From Chersky-840 sp963848335 (GTDB lineage Bacteria > Actinomycetota > Acidimicrobiia > Acidimicrobiales > UBA8190), in NCBI GenBank assembly GCA_963848335.1, contig CAWKDD010000003.1, forward strand, positions 62,001-126,000: 64,000 nucleotides of DNA. Direction: 5' to 3'. This document shows positions 55,333 to 64,000 of this stretch, piece by piece (within the stretch, counting starts at the first letter, position 1; each line of letters begins with the position of its first letter). The notes under the pieces are model-generated. The model was not told the DNA's origin and searched no databases. It was given only the letters and a program-made list of their open reading frames with translations. The position numbers and the translations under genes were made by a program.

Positions 55333-56261
55333 TGGCGATCGACCGCCGCATCCCCGCCGACCACGGACTGACCGTCCGGATGTTCATCACCGGACTGCTC
55401 ATGGTCCTTCTCTATGCCCTCGTCATCGGCATCCTCTTCGCGGTGGGCCTCAACCTCGGGTTGATCCTGGTGCTGGCGGCCGCGTTCTTGTTCTGCCAGT
55501 ACTGGTTCTCCGACAAGATCGCCCTCTTCGGGATGCACGGGCACATCGTCACCCCCGAGCAGGAGCCCGAGCTCCACGGCATCGTCGACCGGCTGTGCGC
55601 CCTCGCCGACATGCCCAAGCCCCGCGTGGCCGTGGCCGACGTCGACATGCCCAACGCCTTCGCCACGGGCCGCAACCCCAAGAACGCCGTGGTGTGCGCC
55701 ACCCGAGGCATCATGCGGCGGCTCGACGAGCCCGAGCTCGAGGCCGTCCTGGCTCACGAGATCTCCCACGTCGCCCACCGCGACGTGGCCATCATGACCA
55801 TCGCCAGCTTCCTCGGGATGGTGGCCGGCCTCATCACCCGGTTCACGCTCTACGCCGGGATCTTCGGCGGCTTCGGCGGAGGCGGCAACGACCGCGGTGG
55901 TGCCGGGCAGGCGGCCATGGTCGAGCTCGCCGTGATCGTGGTCTCCGCCATCATCTACGCCATCAGCTTCCTCCTCACCATGGCCCTGTCGCGCTATCGC
56001 GAGCTCGCCGCCGACCGCTCGGGCGCGATCCTGATCGGCCGCCCGTCGCTCCTGGCCTCGGCCCTGGTGAAGGTCACCGGCGAGATGTCCCGCATCCCCA
56101 CCCGGGACCTGCGCTCGGCGGAACACTTCAACGCCTTCTACTTCACCCCCGCCCTGTCCCAGGGCACCAGCCTTTCTTCGCTCTTCTCCACCCACCCGCC
56201 ACTGCAGAAGCGCCTCGACCAACTGGCCAAGCTCGAAGCCGAGATGAACCAGCCCGGATGA
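55332..56261 (+). CDS. htpX: HtpX-like M48 membrane metalloprotease
   Basis: 309 residues from the ATG at 55332. Two N-terminal helices, then VLAHEISHVAHRDVAIM with zinc ligands H142 and H146 and catalytic E143, and two further helices. LSRYRELAADRSGAILIG gives the third ligand Glu. The end FSTHPPLQKRLDQL is typical of M48B. It degrades damaged membrane proteins. Placed between pspA and pspAB, it forms an envelope-stress unit. Confidence 0.93.
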   Translation: MAIDRRIPADHGLTVRMFITGLLMVLLYALVIGILFAVGLNLGLILVLAAAFLFCQYWFSDKIALFGMHGHIVTPEQEPELHGIVDRLCALADMPKPRVAVADVDMPNAFATGRNPKNAVVCATRGIMRRLDEPELEAVLAHEISHVAHRDVAIMTIASFLGMVAGLITRFTLYAGIFGGFGGGGNDRGGAGQAAMVELAVIVVSAIIYAISFLLTMALSRYRELAADRSGAILIGRPSLLASALVKVTGEMSRIPTRDLRSAEHFNAFYFTPALSQGTSLSSLFSTHPPLQKRLDQLAKLEAEMNQPG

Positions 56262-56310
56262 GGCCTCATGGGAGCGACGGGTTGCGACGCCCGGCGCCGG
56301 GTGCGCACTG

Positions 56311-57066
56311 ATGGGCCTGTTCGACACCTTGCTGGGGCGGACCAAGCCGGTCCGGGCCAACCTGGACGCGCTGTTCTCGTTGCCCTCGGCCGCCATCACC
56401 TTGCAGGTGACGGCGGGCCTGCTGCCGACGGGACGAGCCGGGGTGTGCTTCAAGCCGCCCGCAGGCCAGCCCTTCGCCGAGATGCAGGCCGAGCTCGAGC
56501 AGCTCCTGGCCACACCCGACGACCCCGCTCCCGGAACGCCCGGCGCCAGCCCCCCTGCCTCATCGACTGATGCCCCGGCCTCGAGTCCCCCGTCCTCGAG
56601 CGCCCCGGCCTCGACCGCCCCGTCCGCACCGGGGGCTCCCGCCCAGCCCACCGTGCGCCATGTGGGCGACAAGTTCGGGTACCGGTGGATCATCGTGGAA
56701 GCGAGCGCCGTGGACGACCTCGTCACCCGGGTGCACATGGTGCACTCCTCGCTCCAAGACGCCGGATGGAGCACGCAACTGCTGTGCTCGGTCTTCGGCT
56801 TCGCCCCCGGGCCCGTGCAGAGTGCCGACGCCTCCGCCGACAGCGGTGCCCCCGCGGCGAGCGGCGCCGAGGCCGACGCCATCACGCGACCCTTGTACAT
56901 CGTGTACCTGGCCAAGCAAGGGACGTTCTACCCCTTCGCCCCGACCGGGCCCGAGCAGCGCGACAACGAGCTCGAGCTGCGGCTCAAGGGCATGCTGGCC
57001 GAAGACCTGCCCATCGAGCCCGACCTGTCACGGTGGTTCCCCATGTGGGACCTGCCCATCGCCTGA
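56311..57066 (+). CDS. pspAB: PspA-associated protein PspAB
   Basis: 251 residues from the ATG at 56311. MGLFDTLLGRTKPVRANLDA, LFSLPSAAITLQVTAGLLPT and KFGYRWIIVEASAVDDLVTR are diagnostic of the PspAB family found with pspA and htpX in actinobacteria. A Ser/Pro/Ala linker near residues 70-110 is longer than usual. The end reads LSRWFPMWDLPIA. Function in the Psp response is known only by association. Confidence 0.88.
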   Translation: MGLFDTLLGRTKPVRANLDALFSLPSAAITLQVTAGLLPTGRAGVCFKPPAGQPFAEMQAELEQLLATPDDPAPGTPGASPPASSTDAPASSPPSSSAPASTAPSAPGAPAQPTVRHVGDKFGYRWIIVEASAVDDLVTRVHMVHSSLQDAGWSTQLLCSVFGFAPGPVQSADASADSGAPAASGAEADAITRPLYIVYLAKQGTFYPFAPTGPEQRDNELELRLKGMLAEDLPIEPDLSRWFPMWDLPIA

Positions 57067-57111
57067 GTCGACACCGGTCCCGCTCGCCTGCAGCCCCGCG
57101 CCACTTCGATC

Positions 57112-58182
57112 TCAGGGCGCTCTTCCCGATCGGCGCCGGCGCGCCGGCACGGCGTAGGGGTCCCACGCCGCTGGTCCTGCGTCGAGGCGCTCGAGGTCCC
57201 GGCACACCGAGTCGACGACCTGTTCGGGATCGAGCGTGCTGTGCGCCCCCTCCGCCAGATGCAGTGCCCCGGTGATGGCGCCCGCACCGTCGAACACCCA
57301 CCGAGCCCCGCCCGCCTCCGCTCTGGTGAGCTCGGCCGCCGTCGGCGCCAGGTCGACGCGCCGACGGGGCCGGCGCTCGGCCAGTCGGACCCAGGACTCG
57401 TAGCGGTACCTGACCTCGACCCGGCCCCCGGCCACGGTCGCCACGCGCAGTCGCTCCGTGGCCGAGTGCACCGCGGCGCGGTGCAGCGGTGTCCCGCTCC
57501 ACGCCGTCGACGCGGCGTCGGGATGGGTGACGTCGACGCGCACGACCGCCAGGTCGTGCTCGGGGCGCTCCTCGATGCTCGCCCACCCGTCGTGCAGGGC
57601 GCGTTCCGACGCGTCGAAGGCGTCGGCCTCCCTCGCCCACAGGGCCCGGTAGCGCTCGGGATCCTCGACCAGCCGGGGGAGGATCCGCAGCGCCTCGGTG
57701 GCGGCCCACGCCGTTCGGTCCAGGACATCGGCGCCACCCGGGACCGAGACCCCGAGCAGCGGCGCGGCCCGCTCGACGTCGCCGAGGGCGCCGACGCCGA
57801 AGGCCACGAGCGCCGCTCGTCGGTCACGCACCACGTCGAAGTCGCCCACCCGCGCCGCCTCCACCAACACGGGACCGTGCCCGGCGGCGAGGCCCTCCAC
57901 GCACAGCAGGCCCAGCGCGATGACACCGTCGGCGTCGTAATGGTCGACGCTCGCCACCTCCACATCGCCCGGCAACAGGTCGGGACGCTCCAGCGCGCCC
58001 AGGACGATCCCCGCCGAGACGTCGTGCCAGAGCTCCTCGGGGGTGGGTGTGCCCGGCCAGTGCGACAGGGCGCACACCGTGCCCGGGCGGGGGGCGCCGT
58101 CCACGATGACGTGGGGACGCCCGGCGAGGAGCCCGGCGGGAACGTAGCGCAGCGGTCTCGGCCCGCCCCGCCGCTCAGCCAC
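57112..58182 (-). CDS. Hypothetical protein with DHH-like motif
   Basis: 356 residues from the GTG at 58182, overlapping the end of the pterin dehydratase gene. It begins VAERRGGPRPLRYVPAGLLA. DVEVASVDHYDADGVIALGL resembles the DHxDxDG metal site of DHH phosphoesterases, but further motifs are not clear. YRALWAREADAFDASERALH and DLAVVRVDVTHPD follow. It is a real, actinobacterial-looking gene, probably co-transcribed with the dehydratase. Enzyme activity is a guess from the single motif. Confidence 0.65.
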   Translation of the reverse strand: MAERRGGPRPLRYVPAGLLAGRPHVIVDGAPRPGTVCALSHWPGTPTPEELWHDVSAGIVLGALERPDLLPGDVEVASVDHYDADGVIALGLLCVEGLAAGHGPVLVEAARVGDFDVVRDRRAALVAFGVGALGDVERAAPLLGVSVPGGADVLDRTAWAATEALRILPRLVEDPERYRALWAREADAFDASERALHDGWASIEERPEHDLAVVRVDVTHPDAASTAWSGTPLHRAAVHSATERLRVATVAGGRVEVRYRYESWVRLAERRPRRRVDLAPTAAELTRAEAGGARWVFDGAGAITGALHLAEGAHSTLDPEQVVDSVCRDLERLDAGPAAWDPYAVPARRRRSGRAP

Positions 58183-58483
58183 CCGCGACGGGCAGGGCGT
58201 CGATCCGCCGGGCCAGGTCGAGATCGAGGTGGGTGATGCCACCCTCGGAGTGTGTGGACAGGCGAAGGGTCACGGCGTTCCAGCGGATGTCGACGTCGGG
58301 ATGGTGGTCCATCTCCTCGGCCAGCGCTCCCACCGCATTGACATAGGCGAGAGCCTCGGCGAAGTCCTTGCCCCGTCGCGTCTTCACCAGCTCGTCCCCC
58401 TGTCGTTCCCAGGCCGTGCCGGCCAATTCGGCGTCGACCGCGTCAGGATCGAGGATCTCCACGCTTCGCAGCCTACCGAGCAT
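58175..58483 (-). CDS. 4a-hydroxytetrahydrobiopterin dehydratase (PCD/DCoH)
   Basis: 102 residues from the ATG at 58483 (the GTG at 58462 gives 95). ILDPDAVDAELAGTAWERQG, then EEMDHHPDVDIRWNAVTLRL with the HHPxxxxxxxxV motif, and STHSEGGITHLDLDLARRID at the end. This is the pterin-4a-carbinolamine dehydratase fold, which recycles the pterin cofactor of aromatic amino acid hydroxylases. No hydroxylase gene is in the window. Confidence 0.92.
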   Translation of the reverse strand: MLGRLRSVEILDPDAVDAELAGTAWERQGDELVKTRRGKDFAEALAYVNAVGALAEEMDHHPDVDIRWNAVTLRLSTHSEGGITHLDLDLARRIDALPVAGG

Positions 58484-58622
58484 CCCCCAAGTGAACAGCG
58501 CGTGACGACTTCGTTGCATCCGCGCACACGGGCAGCGTCGACGAGTCGCCCCCGCCGCCGCCACAGGGATGCTGGGTAACATGCCCACCCGCCGTCCTGC
58601 CCACTGCACGAGAGGTTCCTCG

Positions 58623-59369
58623 ATGATCCAGCACGTATCCGGTGTGCGCCTGGTCGCCCTCGTGATGGTGGGCGTGCTCGCGCTCGGGACCACGGCATGC
58701 GGATCCTCGAACTCGCCCGCCGACGCACTGGCCGGGAAGTCGGCGAGCCAGGTCCTGGAGCTGGCCCTGGACAACGCCACCAAGGCGGGGACGATGGGCT
58801 ACACCATCACGACCCAGTCAGGTACCGGCAAGCAGAGCGTCGCCGGCAATGCCAGCGCCAAAGGTGGTGATGTTCTCGTCACCAATCCTGATGGGGTCTT
58901 GCATCTCGTCGTCATCGGGGCCACCGCGTACGTCAAGTCCGATGCCGCCGTTCTGCAGAGCGTCCTGAGCCTGCCGGCCGCCGCCGCCAGCGGCAACGCC
59001 GACAAGTGGATCTCGGTGACCTCGAAGGAGACCCAGTTCGGCCCCCTCGCCGCCGCGACCTCGTTCTCGTCCACGCTCGCCGAGTTCACCCCCGGGGGTG
59101 CACGCTTGCGCCTCACCGAAGGCACGGTCGCCGGGCACCACGTGGGGCTCATCGACGGGACCGGGCCGTCCGCGGTGTCGGCACAGACCTACGACATCCA
59201 GCTCGTGGTCACGACGAAAGCGCCCGTGCTCCCCATCGGCGGGGGTGTCACCGTTCAGGGCAACGGAAAGAAGGCGACCCAGGTGGCGGTGTTCGCCCTG
59301 TGGGGCAAGCCCCTCACGCTGCAGGCACCCACCGGCGCCACCCCGCTGAGTGCCATTGCCCCGGGGTGA
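58623..59369 (+). CDS. Lipoprotein, LppX/LprG-like in character
   Basis: 248 residues from the ATG at 58623, with gagagg nearby. The signal LVALVMVGVLALGTTACGSS ends in a lipobox. The mature part (QVLELALDNATKAGTMGYTI, DVLVTNPDGVLHLVVIGATA, YVKSDAAVLQSVLSLP) has the half-barrel-like alternation of LppX/LprG lipid-binding lipoproteins, though similarity by eye is modest. It would sit on the outer face of the membrane. Divergent from the dehydratase gene. Confidence 0.7.
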   Translation: MIQHVSGVRLVALVMVGVLALGTTACGSSNSPADALAGKSASQVLELALDNATKAGTMGYTITTQSGTGKQSVAGNASAKGGDVLVTNPDGVLHLVVIGATAYVKSDAAVLQSVLSLPAAAASGNADKWISVTSKETQFGPLAAATSFSSTLAEFTPGGARLRLTEGTVAGHHVGLIDGTGPSAVSAQTYDIQLVVTTKAPVLPIGGGVTVQGNGKKATQVAVFALWGKPLTLQAPTGATPLSAIAPG

Positions 59370-59417
59370 TGACGGGGCGGCGAGACCGGAACCGGGCTGA
59401 GGCGGCCCTTCCGGAGA

Positions 59418-60806
59418 TCACGGGTGCGTCATGTCCTCGGGGCGCACCGCTCCGTCGAATTCCTCGGGGGTGACGTAGCCGAGTGTCACCGCCGCCTCCC
59501 GGAGCGTGGTGCCCTCCTTGTACGCCTTCTTGGCCACCTCGGCGGCCTTGTCGTAGCCGATGAGCGGGTTGAGGGCGGTGACGAGCATGAGCGAGTTCTC
59601 GAGGTGGCGCCGGATCTGGGCCCGGTCGGGCTCGAGGCCCTCCACCGCGAATTCCCGGAACGCGGCACAGGCATCGGACAGGAGCGTGATCGAGTGCATG
59701 ATGTTGTGGATGATGACGGGCTTGGCCACGTTCAGCTCGAGGTTGCCGCGGCTGCCGGCCACGGCCACGGCGGTGTCGTTGCCCATCACCTGGATGCAGA
59801 CCATGATCATGGCTTCGCACTGCGTCGGGTTGACCTTGCCCGGCATGATCGACGAACCGGGCTCGTTCGGAGGGAGCACGAGCTCGCCGAGCCCGCTGCG
59901 GGGCCCGGACCCGAGCCACCGGATGTCGTCGGCGATCTTGGTCAGAGACACCGCCAGCGTGCGTAGCGAGGCGCTCGCCTGCACCAGGGCGTCGTGCGCG
60001 GCCAGCGCCGCGAACTTGTTGGGGGCCGACACGAAGGGGAGCTCGGTGAGCTGCGCGATGTGGGCCGCCACCCGGGTGGCGAACTCGGGATGGGCGTTGA
60101 GGCCCGTTCCCACCGCGGTACCGCCCAGGGCCAACTCGTAGAGGTCGGGCAGGCACGCGTCGATCCGCTTCAGGTCGGCGTCGAGCTGGGCCACGTACCC
60201 CGAGAACTCCTGGCCCAAGGTGAGCGGCACGGCATCCATGAGGTGGGTGCGACCGATCTTCACGATGTCGGCGAATGCCTCGGACTTCTCCTCCAGCGCG
60301 TCTCGCAGGGCGCGCACCGACGGGACCAGGACGTGGGTGATCTGCTCGACGGCGGCGATGTGCATGGCGGTGGGGAACGTGTCGTTGGACGACTGCGACA
60401 TGTTGACGTGGTCGTTGGGGTGGATCGGTGTCTTCGACCCGAGCACACCGCCGGCGAGCTCGATGGCCCGGTTGGAGATCACCTCGTTGGCGTTCATGTT
60501 GGTCTGGGTGCCACTGCCGGTCTGCCACACGCGCAGGGGGAAGTGGTCGTCGAGCGTTCCCGCGGTGACCTCGACGGCGGCCTGCGAGATCAGTTCGGCC
60601 AGTTTCGGGTCCAGGATTCCGAGCTCTGCGTTGGTGAGCGCCGCGGCCTCCTTGAGGATCCCGATGGCGCGGATCACCGGTCGCGTCATCGTGTCGGCCC
60701 CGATGGAGAAATGCACCAGGGAGCGAGCCGTCTGGGCACCCCAGTAGCGATCGGCGGGCACCTCGATGGGGCCCATCGAGTCGGTCTCGGTCCTGGTGGG
60801 CGTCAC
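59418..60806 (-). CDS. fumC: Class II fumarate hydratase FumC
   Basis: 462 residues from the GTG at 60806, behind ggaggtgac. MGPIEVPADRYWGAQTARSL, RVWQTGSGTQTNMNANEVIS, HPNDHVNMSQSSNDTFPTAM and the signature GSSIMPGKVNPTQCEAM are all present. It interconverts fumarate and malate in the citric acid cycle. The alternative, aspartase, is less likely from the HPNDHVNMSQSSND region. The frame is open upstream through non-coding sequence, so the GTG was chosen by its ribosome site. Confidence 0.95.
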   Translation of the reverse strand: MTPTRTETDSMGPIEVPADRYWGAQTARSLVHFSIGADTMTRPVIRAIGILKEAAALTNAELGILDPKLAELISQAAVEVTAGTLDDHFPLRVWQTGSGTQTNMNANEVISNRAIELAGGVLGSKTPIHPNDHVNMSQSSNDTFPTAMHIAAVEQITHVLVPSVRALRDALEEKSEAFADIVKIGRTHLMDAVPLTLGQEFSGYVAQLDADLKRIDACLPDLYELALGGTAVGTGLNAHPEFATRVAAHIAQLTELPFVSAPNKFAALAAHDALVQASASLRTLAVSLTKIADDIRWLGSGPRSGLGELVLPPNEPGSSIMPGKVNPTQCEAMIMVCIQVMGNDTAVAVAGSRGNLELNVAKPVIIHNIMHSITLLSDACAAFREFAVEGLEPDRAQIRRHLENSLMLVTALNPLIGYDKAAEVAKKAYKEGTTLREAAVTLGYVTPEEFDGAVRPEDMTHP

Positions 60807-60829
60807 GGCGTCACCTCCATGGGGCGAAA

Positions 60830-61150
60830 CTACCCCCACTCCACGTGTGCCCGGATCGAGGTGCCGTCTTCGCTGAGCCATCCCTTGGAGCGGGCGTAGT
60901 CGAGCATGGCCCTGAACTCGCCCTCCCACTGCTCGCCCACCGAGCCCGATGCCAGGCGGCGCACCGCCTCGACGCGCACCATGGCCTCGCCGTCGCCGTC
61001 GATGTTGCCCACGGCGTTGGCCCGCAGCGCCGAGTCGAGCCCTGCGGCGTCGCCGGCGCCCCGGGCCGTCACGTGGAACCGCCCGCACTCGGCGGGATCC
61101 TCGAGCGCGACGGTCGCCGGTTCGGTCCTCATGTCCACTACGACCTGCAC
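60830..61150 (-). CDS. Small hypothetical protein
   Basis: 106 residues from the GTG at 61150, chosen because of the strong site aaaggagggcct just before it. VQVVVDMRTEPATVALEDPA, GNIDGDGEAMVRVEAVRRLA and WEGEFRAMLDYARSKGWLSE suggest a compact alpha/beta protein. It lies 23 bases upstream of fumC on the same strand, so both are probably co-transcribed. Not recognised. Confidence 0.72.
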   Translation of the reverse strand: MQVVVDMRTEPATVALEDPAECGRFHVTARGAGDAAGLDSALRANAVGNIDGDGEAMVRVEAVRRLASGSVGEQWEGEFRAMLDYARSKGWLSEDGTSIRAHVEWG

Positions 61151-61229
61151 AGGCCCTCCTTTGTTCACCTCGGCCGCCTCACCACGGCCGCTTCGGCCAC
61201 CTCGCCACCGCCACCTCGCCACGGCCGCC

Positions 61230-62035
61230 TCACCACGGCATGGCCACGCCCCCGTTGGGTCGCAGGATCTGCCCGGTCACGAAACGTGACGCATCGGAGG
61301 CCAGGTAGAGCACGGCGTGGGCGATGTCTTGGGGCTGCCCCACCGTGCGCAGCGGGGTGGAGCGGGCCACGGCGTCGAGCACGGCCTGGCGATGGGTGTC
61401 GTCGACCGTGCCGTCGGCAGCGGTGTAGCGGCGGCCCGTCATGGCCGTCTCCACGAACCCCGGGGCCACCGCGTTGACCCGTACCCCTAGGGGGCCCATC
61501 TCGGTGGCGAGCACCCGGGTGAGCTGCACCACGGCGGCCTTGGCCATGCCGTAGCCGGCTAGACCCGGAGACGGGGTGTCGATGGCGGCCGACGCCATGT
61601 TCACGATCGAGCCCGCTCCCTGGGGGCCCATGACGCGCGCCGCGGCACGACAGCCGCGGAACACCCCTTTGAGGTTGACCGCCAGGATGCGGTCCAAGGA
61701 ATCGTCGTCGAAGTCGACCACCGGGGACTGGAAGATGATGCCGGCGATGTTCGCCATCACGTCGATACGGCCGAGCTCGGCCACGGCCTGCTCCACCAGC
61801 GCGTCGAGCGCACCGGGTGCGGTCACGTCGACCCGGCGGGCCACGGCGCGTCCCCGGCCTCCTCGAGCGTCGCCGCGGTGGCGGCCGCGCCCGCGTCGTC
61901 GATGTCGGCGCACACCACCGCCGCCCCCGCCGCGCCCAGCAGCTCGGCCGACGCCCGGCCGATCCCCGACCCCGCCCCCGTCACCACGGCCACGCGTCCG
62001 GTGAGGTCGAAGGCCCCCAGCGCGCCGCGCTTCAC
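61230..62035 (-). CDS. Short-chain dehydrogenase/reductase (frameshifted)
   Basis: From the GTG at 62035, overlapping the IclR stop (GTGA). The first frame has LTGRVAVVTGAGSGIGRASA, the NAD(P)-binding glycine motif. At about 61847-61860 coding moves to the other frame, which continues AVARRVDVTAPGALDALVEQ, DVMANIAGIIFQSPVVDFDD, LAGYGMAKAAVVQ with the YxxxK catalytic pair and VTGQILRPNGGVAMPW. One more base in the ccccgg run near 61851-61856 would join the halves. Full length is about 269 residues. The substrate is unknown. It is probably controlled by the IclR regulator encoded just before it. Confidence 0.82.
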
Positions 62036-62907
62036 TGTGGCGCGCTCCCGTGGATCGATCGCGTCACGCGCTCCGCCCCGGCCACCAGCGCGTCACCGAA
62101 GCGGGGGATCTCCTCCCCCGTCAGCTTCTCGGGCAGCCCCACGACGGTGAGCGCCAGAGCCACGGAACCGTCGGACCCGAACACGGGGGCCGAGATCTGG
62201 CTGAGGCGGTACGTCGCCCCCTCCTCGAGCTCCTGGAGGAGGTACTCCTCGTGGGCGAAGTCCTCCACCGCCACCGCCAGCGCCCGGCGCCGGCTGTCTC
62301 GGCCCGACAGGGCCCGGCTCAGCTTCAGGTTGGCCACAGCCTCGAGGTTGAGCGCGTACCCCCGGCGGCGGATCACGCCGAGCGCCGAGCGCAGCCGGTC
62401 CTTGTCGTCCTCGGTCGCAGCCGGTCCCAACCGGTCGAGCCACTCCTCGACGGCGTCGGGCCCGGCCCACGCCAGGAAGACGGTGCCCAGGGGCGGAGCC
62501 AGAGGGACGCGTTGGCCGACGGTGAAGGCCAGCCACATGGGGCCGGGCCGGCCCGCCGTGGCCAGCAGCACCATCTCGTCGCCGACCGTGCTCGAGGCCA
62601 CCACCTGGGCCGAGAGACGGGCGGCGAGCTCCTCCATCACCGGCCGGGCGTGGTCGACGAGGTCGAGCTGGCGCGCCCCGGCGGCGTGCCCGGCCGCGAT
62701 GAGGGCCGGGCCCAGGGTGTAGGTCTTGTCCGACGGGTGGCGCAACAGCCAACCGGACTCGGTCAAGGTGGTGCACACCCCGTGCGCGGTGGCCTTGGAC
62801 ATGCCCAGCGCCCGCGCCAGCTCCGAGAGGCCGAAGCACTCGCCCGGGCGCGAGGCCAGGAAGTCGATCACCGTCACCACGCGCTCTGCCGACGCCGAGC
62901 CTGCCAC
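62032..62907 (-). CDS. IclR-family transcriptional regulator
   Basis: 291 residues from the GTG at 62907. The N-terminal winged helix is SASAERVVTVIDFLASRPGE then LSELARALGMSKATAHGVCT. The C-terminal effector domain includes HARPVMEELAARLSAQVVAS, RVPLAPPLGTVFLAWAGPDA and RRRGYALNLEAVANLKLSRA. IclR proteins usually control nearby catabolic genes. Here the coupled SDR downstream and the SGNH hydrolase upstream are the likely targets. Confidence 0.92.
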   Translation of the reverse strand: MAGSASAERVVTVIDFLASRPGECFGLSELARALGMSKATAHGVCTTLTESGWLLRHPSDKTYTLGPALIAAGHAAGARQLDLVDHARPVMEELAARLSAQVVASSTVGDEMVLLATAGRPGPMWLAFTVGQRVPLAPPLGTVFLAWAGPDAVEEWLDRLGPAATEDDKDRLRSALGVIRRRGYALNLEAVANLKLSRALSGRDSRRRALAVAVEDFAHEEYLLQELEEGATYRLSQISAPVFGSDGSVALALTVVGLPEKLTGEEIPRFGDALVAGAERVTRSIHGSAPQ

Positions 62908-62910
62908 CGC

Positions 62911-63975
62911 TCAGCTCCTGTCCCCGGCGCGCACCGAACCCGTCGTCGAACCCGTGGTCGAAGCGCGCCGCGCGGCCGCCACCGCCGAGCCGAACACCTC
63001 GGCGAGGCGGGCGTGGCCGTCGTCGCCGGGGTGGATGCCGTCGGCCAGATGGGCGGCGGTGATCACCGCGGCACCGGGGACGAGCACCATGGCCTCGTCC
63101 CCCCCGTCGATACGGTCGAGAACCGCCTCTTCCATGGCGGCGCGCAGGTCGGCCAGCGTGGCCCCCAGGCGGTTGGGCGTGGCCTCGGCATCGGGGCGGA
63201 TGACCGGGCTCGCCACCACGACGGGGGTCTGGGGGTGACCCTGGCGCACGATGTCGAGGAAGGCCCGTGTCGTCTCGAGCATCATGCCGGCGCTGTGGGG
63301 GATGCGCGTCCAGCAATTGGTCCCGTGTGAGATCGAGATCACCTCCGCCGCCAGTCCGGCGACGGCCTCCGCGCAGGGGATCTCGCCGCGCGCCGAGCCC
63401 GCATACCCCAGGTTCACGAGGTCCAGGCCCTGTGTCCGCGCCGCCACCACCCCCCAGGCCTTCGACGGCGCGCTCGCCACCCACCCCTCGAGCAGCGAGT
63501 CGCCGTAGGCGACCCAGCGGGGAGCGGCCGGTGCCGGCTCGATCGACCCACCCACGGGACGCAGGGCCAGCACCTCGGGCCGCATCCCCTCGGGGAGGTA
63601 CACCACCGCCGGGGTGTCGGCGGGCGTGTCGGGGGCGCCGAAGGTGAGCGTCACCGTCCCCGACCCGAGCACGGCGGGTTGCTCGTCGACCTGCACGTCG
63701 CCACGCCACAGGGCGAACGTCGTCCCCGCACCCGCGCCGCGGTAGCCGAGGTCGTCGCTGTCGGTGACGTAGTCGAGCTCGAGCGCCGAGGCGTCGCCCA
63801 CGACCTCGAGGCGGACCCCGGCCGGGATCTGCGCGCACTGCCAGGTGTCGGCGGGAAGGCGCGACGCGTCGCGTGGATCGAAGCGCGGGTAGGGCACGCC
63901 CGGAGCGGCGGGCCACGCGCAGCCCCGTAGGAACGGCTCCACCTCCGGGGACCGGCCCCGGCCCCGGCCCGTCAC
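62911..63975 (-). CDS. SGNH/GDSL-family hydrolase
   Basis: 354 residues from the GTG at 63975. The first ~165 residues are a beta-rich domain (DTWQCAQIPAGVRLEVVGDA, GTVTLTFGAPDTPADTPAVV). The SGNH hydrolase follows: RWVAYGDSLLEGWVASAP with the GDS serine, GYAGSARGEIP for block II Gly, ISISHGTNCW for block III Asn, and HLADGIHPGDDGHARLA with the catalytic Asp/His. The layout resembles CE2-like and other two-domain esterases. It ends three bases before the IclR start. Confidence 0.88.
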   Translation of the reverse strand: MTGRGRGRSPEVEPFLRGCAWPAAPGVPYPRFDPRDASRLPADTWQCAQIPAGVRLEVVGDASALELDYVTDSDDLGYRGAGAGTTFALWRGDVQVDEQPAVLGSGTVTLTFGAPDTPADTPAVVYLPEGMRPEVLALRPVGGSIEPAPAAPRWVAYGDSLLEGWVASAPSKAWGVVAARTQGLDLVNLGYAGSARGEIPCAEAVAGLAAEVISISHGTNCWTRIPHSAGMMLETTRAFLDIVRQGHPQTPVVVASPVIRPDAEATPNRLGATLADLRAAMEEAVLDRIDGGDEAMVLVPGAAVITAAHLADGIHPGDDGHARLAEVFGSAVAAARRASTTGSTTGSVRAGDRS

Positions 63976-64000
63976 GGCCCGCCCGTCACCGGACGGCCGG

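Noticed and set aside
54942..56915. Minus-strand frame of 657 codons
   Set aside because: Antisense to pspA, htpX and pspAB, all of which have clear family motifs.
1..64000. tRNA, rRNA or riboswitch genes
   Set aside because: No tRNA-like TTCRANY arms with matching stems, rRNA stretches or known riboswitch cores were recognised on either strand; a covariance-model search would be needed to exclude them fully.

Overview
The window is a GC-rich (roughly two thirds G+C) chromosomal segment of an actinobacterium, most plausibly of the Acidimicrobiia. The signs are F420-type LLM oxidoreductases, a mycothiol S-conjugate amidase-like gene, a RegX3-like regulator, a class E sortase, a pspA-htpX-pspAB cluster, many GTG starts and 4-base start/stop overlaps. 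No rRNA, tRNA, CRISPR array or insertion sequence was seen.

Left part (1-9.3 kb): a DUF1003 gene cut by the window edge, a DUF3892 gene, two membrane proteins sharing a small tryptophan-rich module, an orphan PhoB/RegX3-type response regulator, a coiled-coil protein, and a large surface protein that joins a GH26-like glycosidase, a phosphoesterase, a perfect 15-bp coding tandem repeat and Ig-like domains.

Surface-display/phosphate operon (23.3 down to 9.3 kb, minus strand): nine genes, most overlapping by 4 bases. They are an Ig-repeat protein, a small neocarzinostatin-like (NCS-like) protein, pstC, pstA, two pstS-like genes, pstB, an exosortase with an EpsI-like tail, and a class E sortase. 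Four products (two NCS-like proteins and both PstS-like proteins) end in LAxTG signal + membrane helix + basic tail, the expected class E sortase substrate layout. PstB carries an unusual ~258-residue Pro/Tyr/Gly-rich extension. This looks like a self-contained module in which phosphate-binding proteins are wall-anchored instead of being lipoproteins, and it is the main discovery candidate.

Middle part (23.5-37.2 kb): two copies of a two-gene module (NCS-like protein + long secreted PstS-like protein) face each other as inverted repeats. About 700 bp, including the NCS-like gene, are nearly identical. Between them lie a GH5-like glycosidase, a GT-C type mannosyltransferase-like protein, a processive GT2 synthase and two Pro-rich proteins, an exopolysaccharide-like set. 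An Rrf2 regulator and a fifth NCS-like gene follow.

Right part (37.2-64 kb): mostly housekeeping. It holds ChrA, a secreted glycosidase-like protein, a tyrosine phosphatase, an alpha/beta hydrolase, a RecB/Cas4-type nuclease, a DsbA-like protein, two LLM oxidoreductases, a methyltransferase, nitrobindin, PurE, a TIGR01777 epimerase, a three-repeat secreted protein, a YdjC-like deacetylase, an SCP2 protein, an Mca-like amidase, PspA-HtpX-PspAB, a pterin dehydratase, lipoproteins, fumarase, an SDR, an IclR regulator and an SGNH hydrolase.

At least nine genes are broken by single-base frameshifts, some in homopolymers, while protein similarity continues in another frame. Uncorrected long-read consensus errors are the simplest explanation, so these are annotated as full-length genes with the break position stated.
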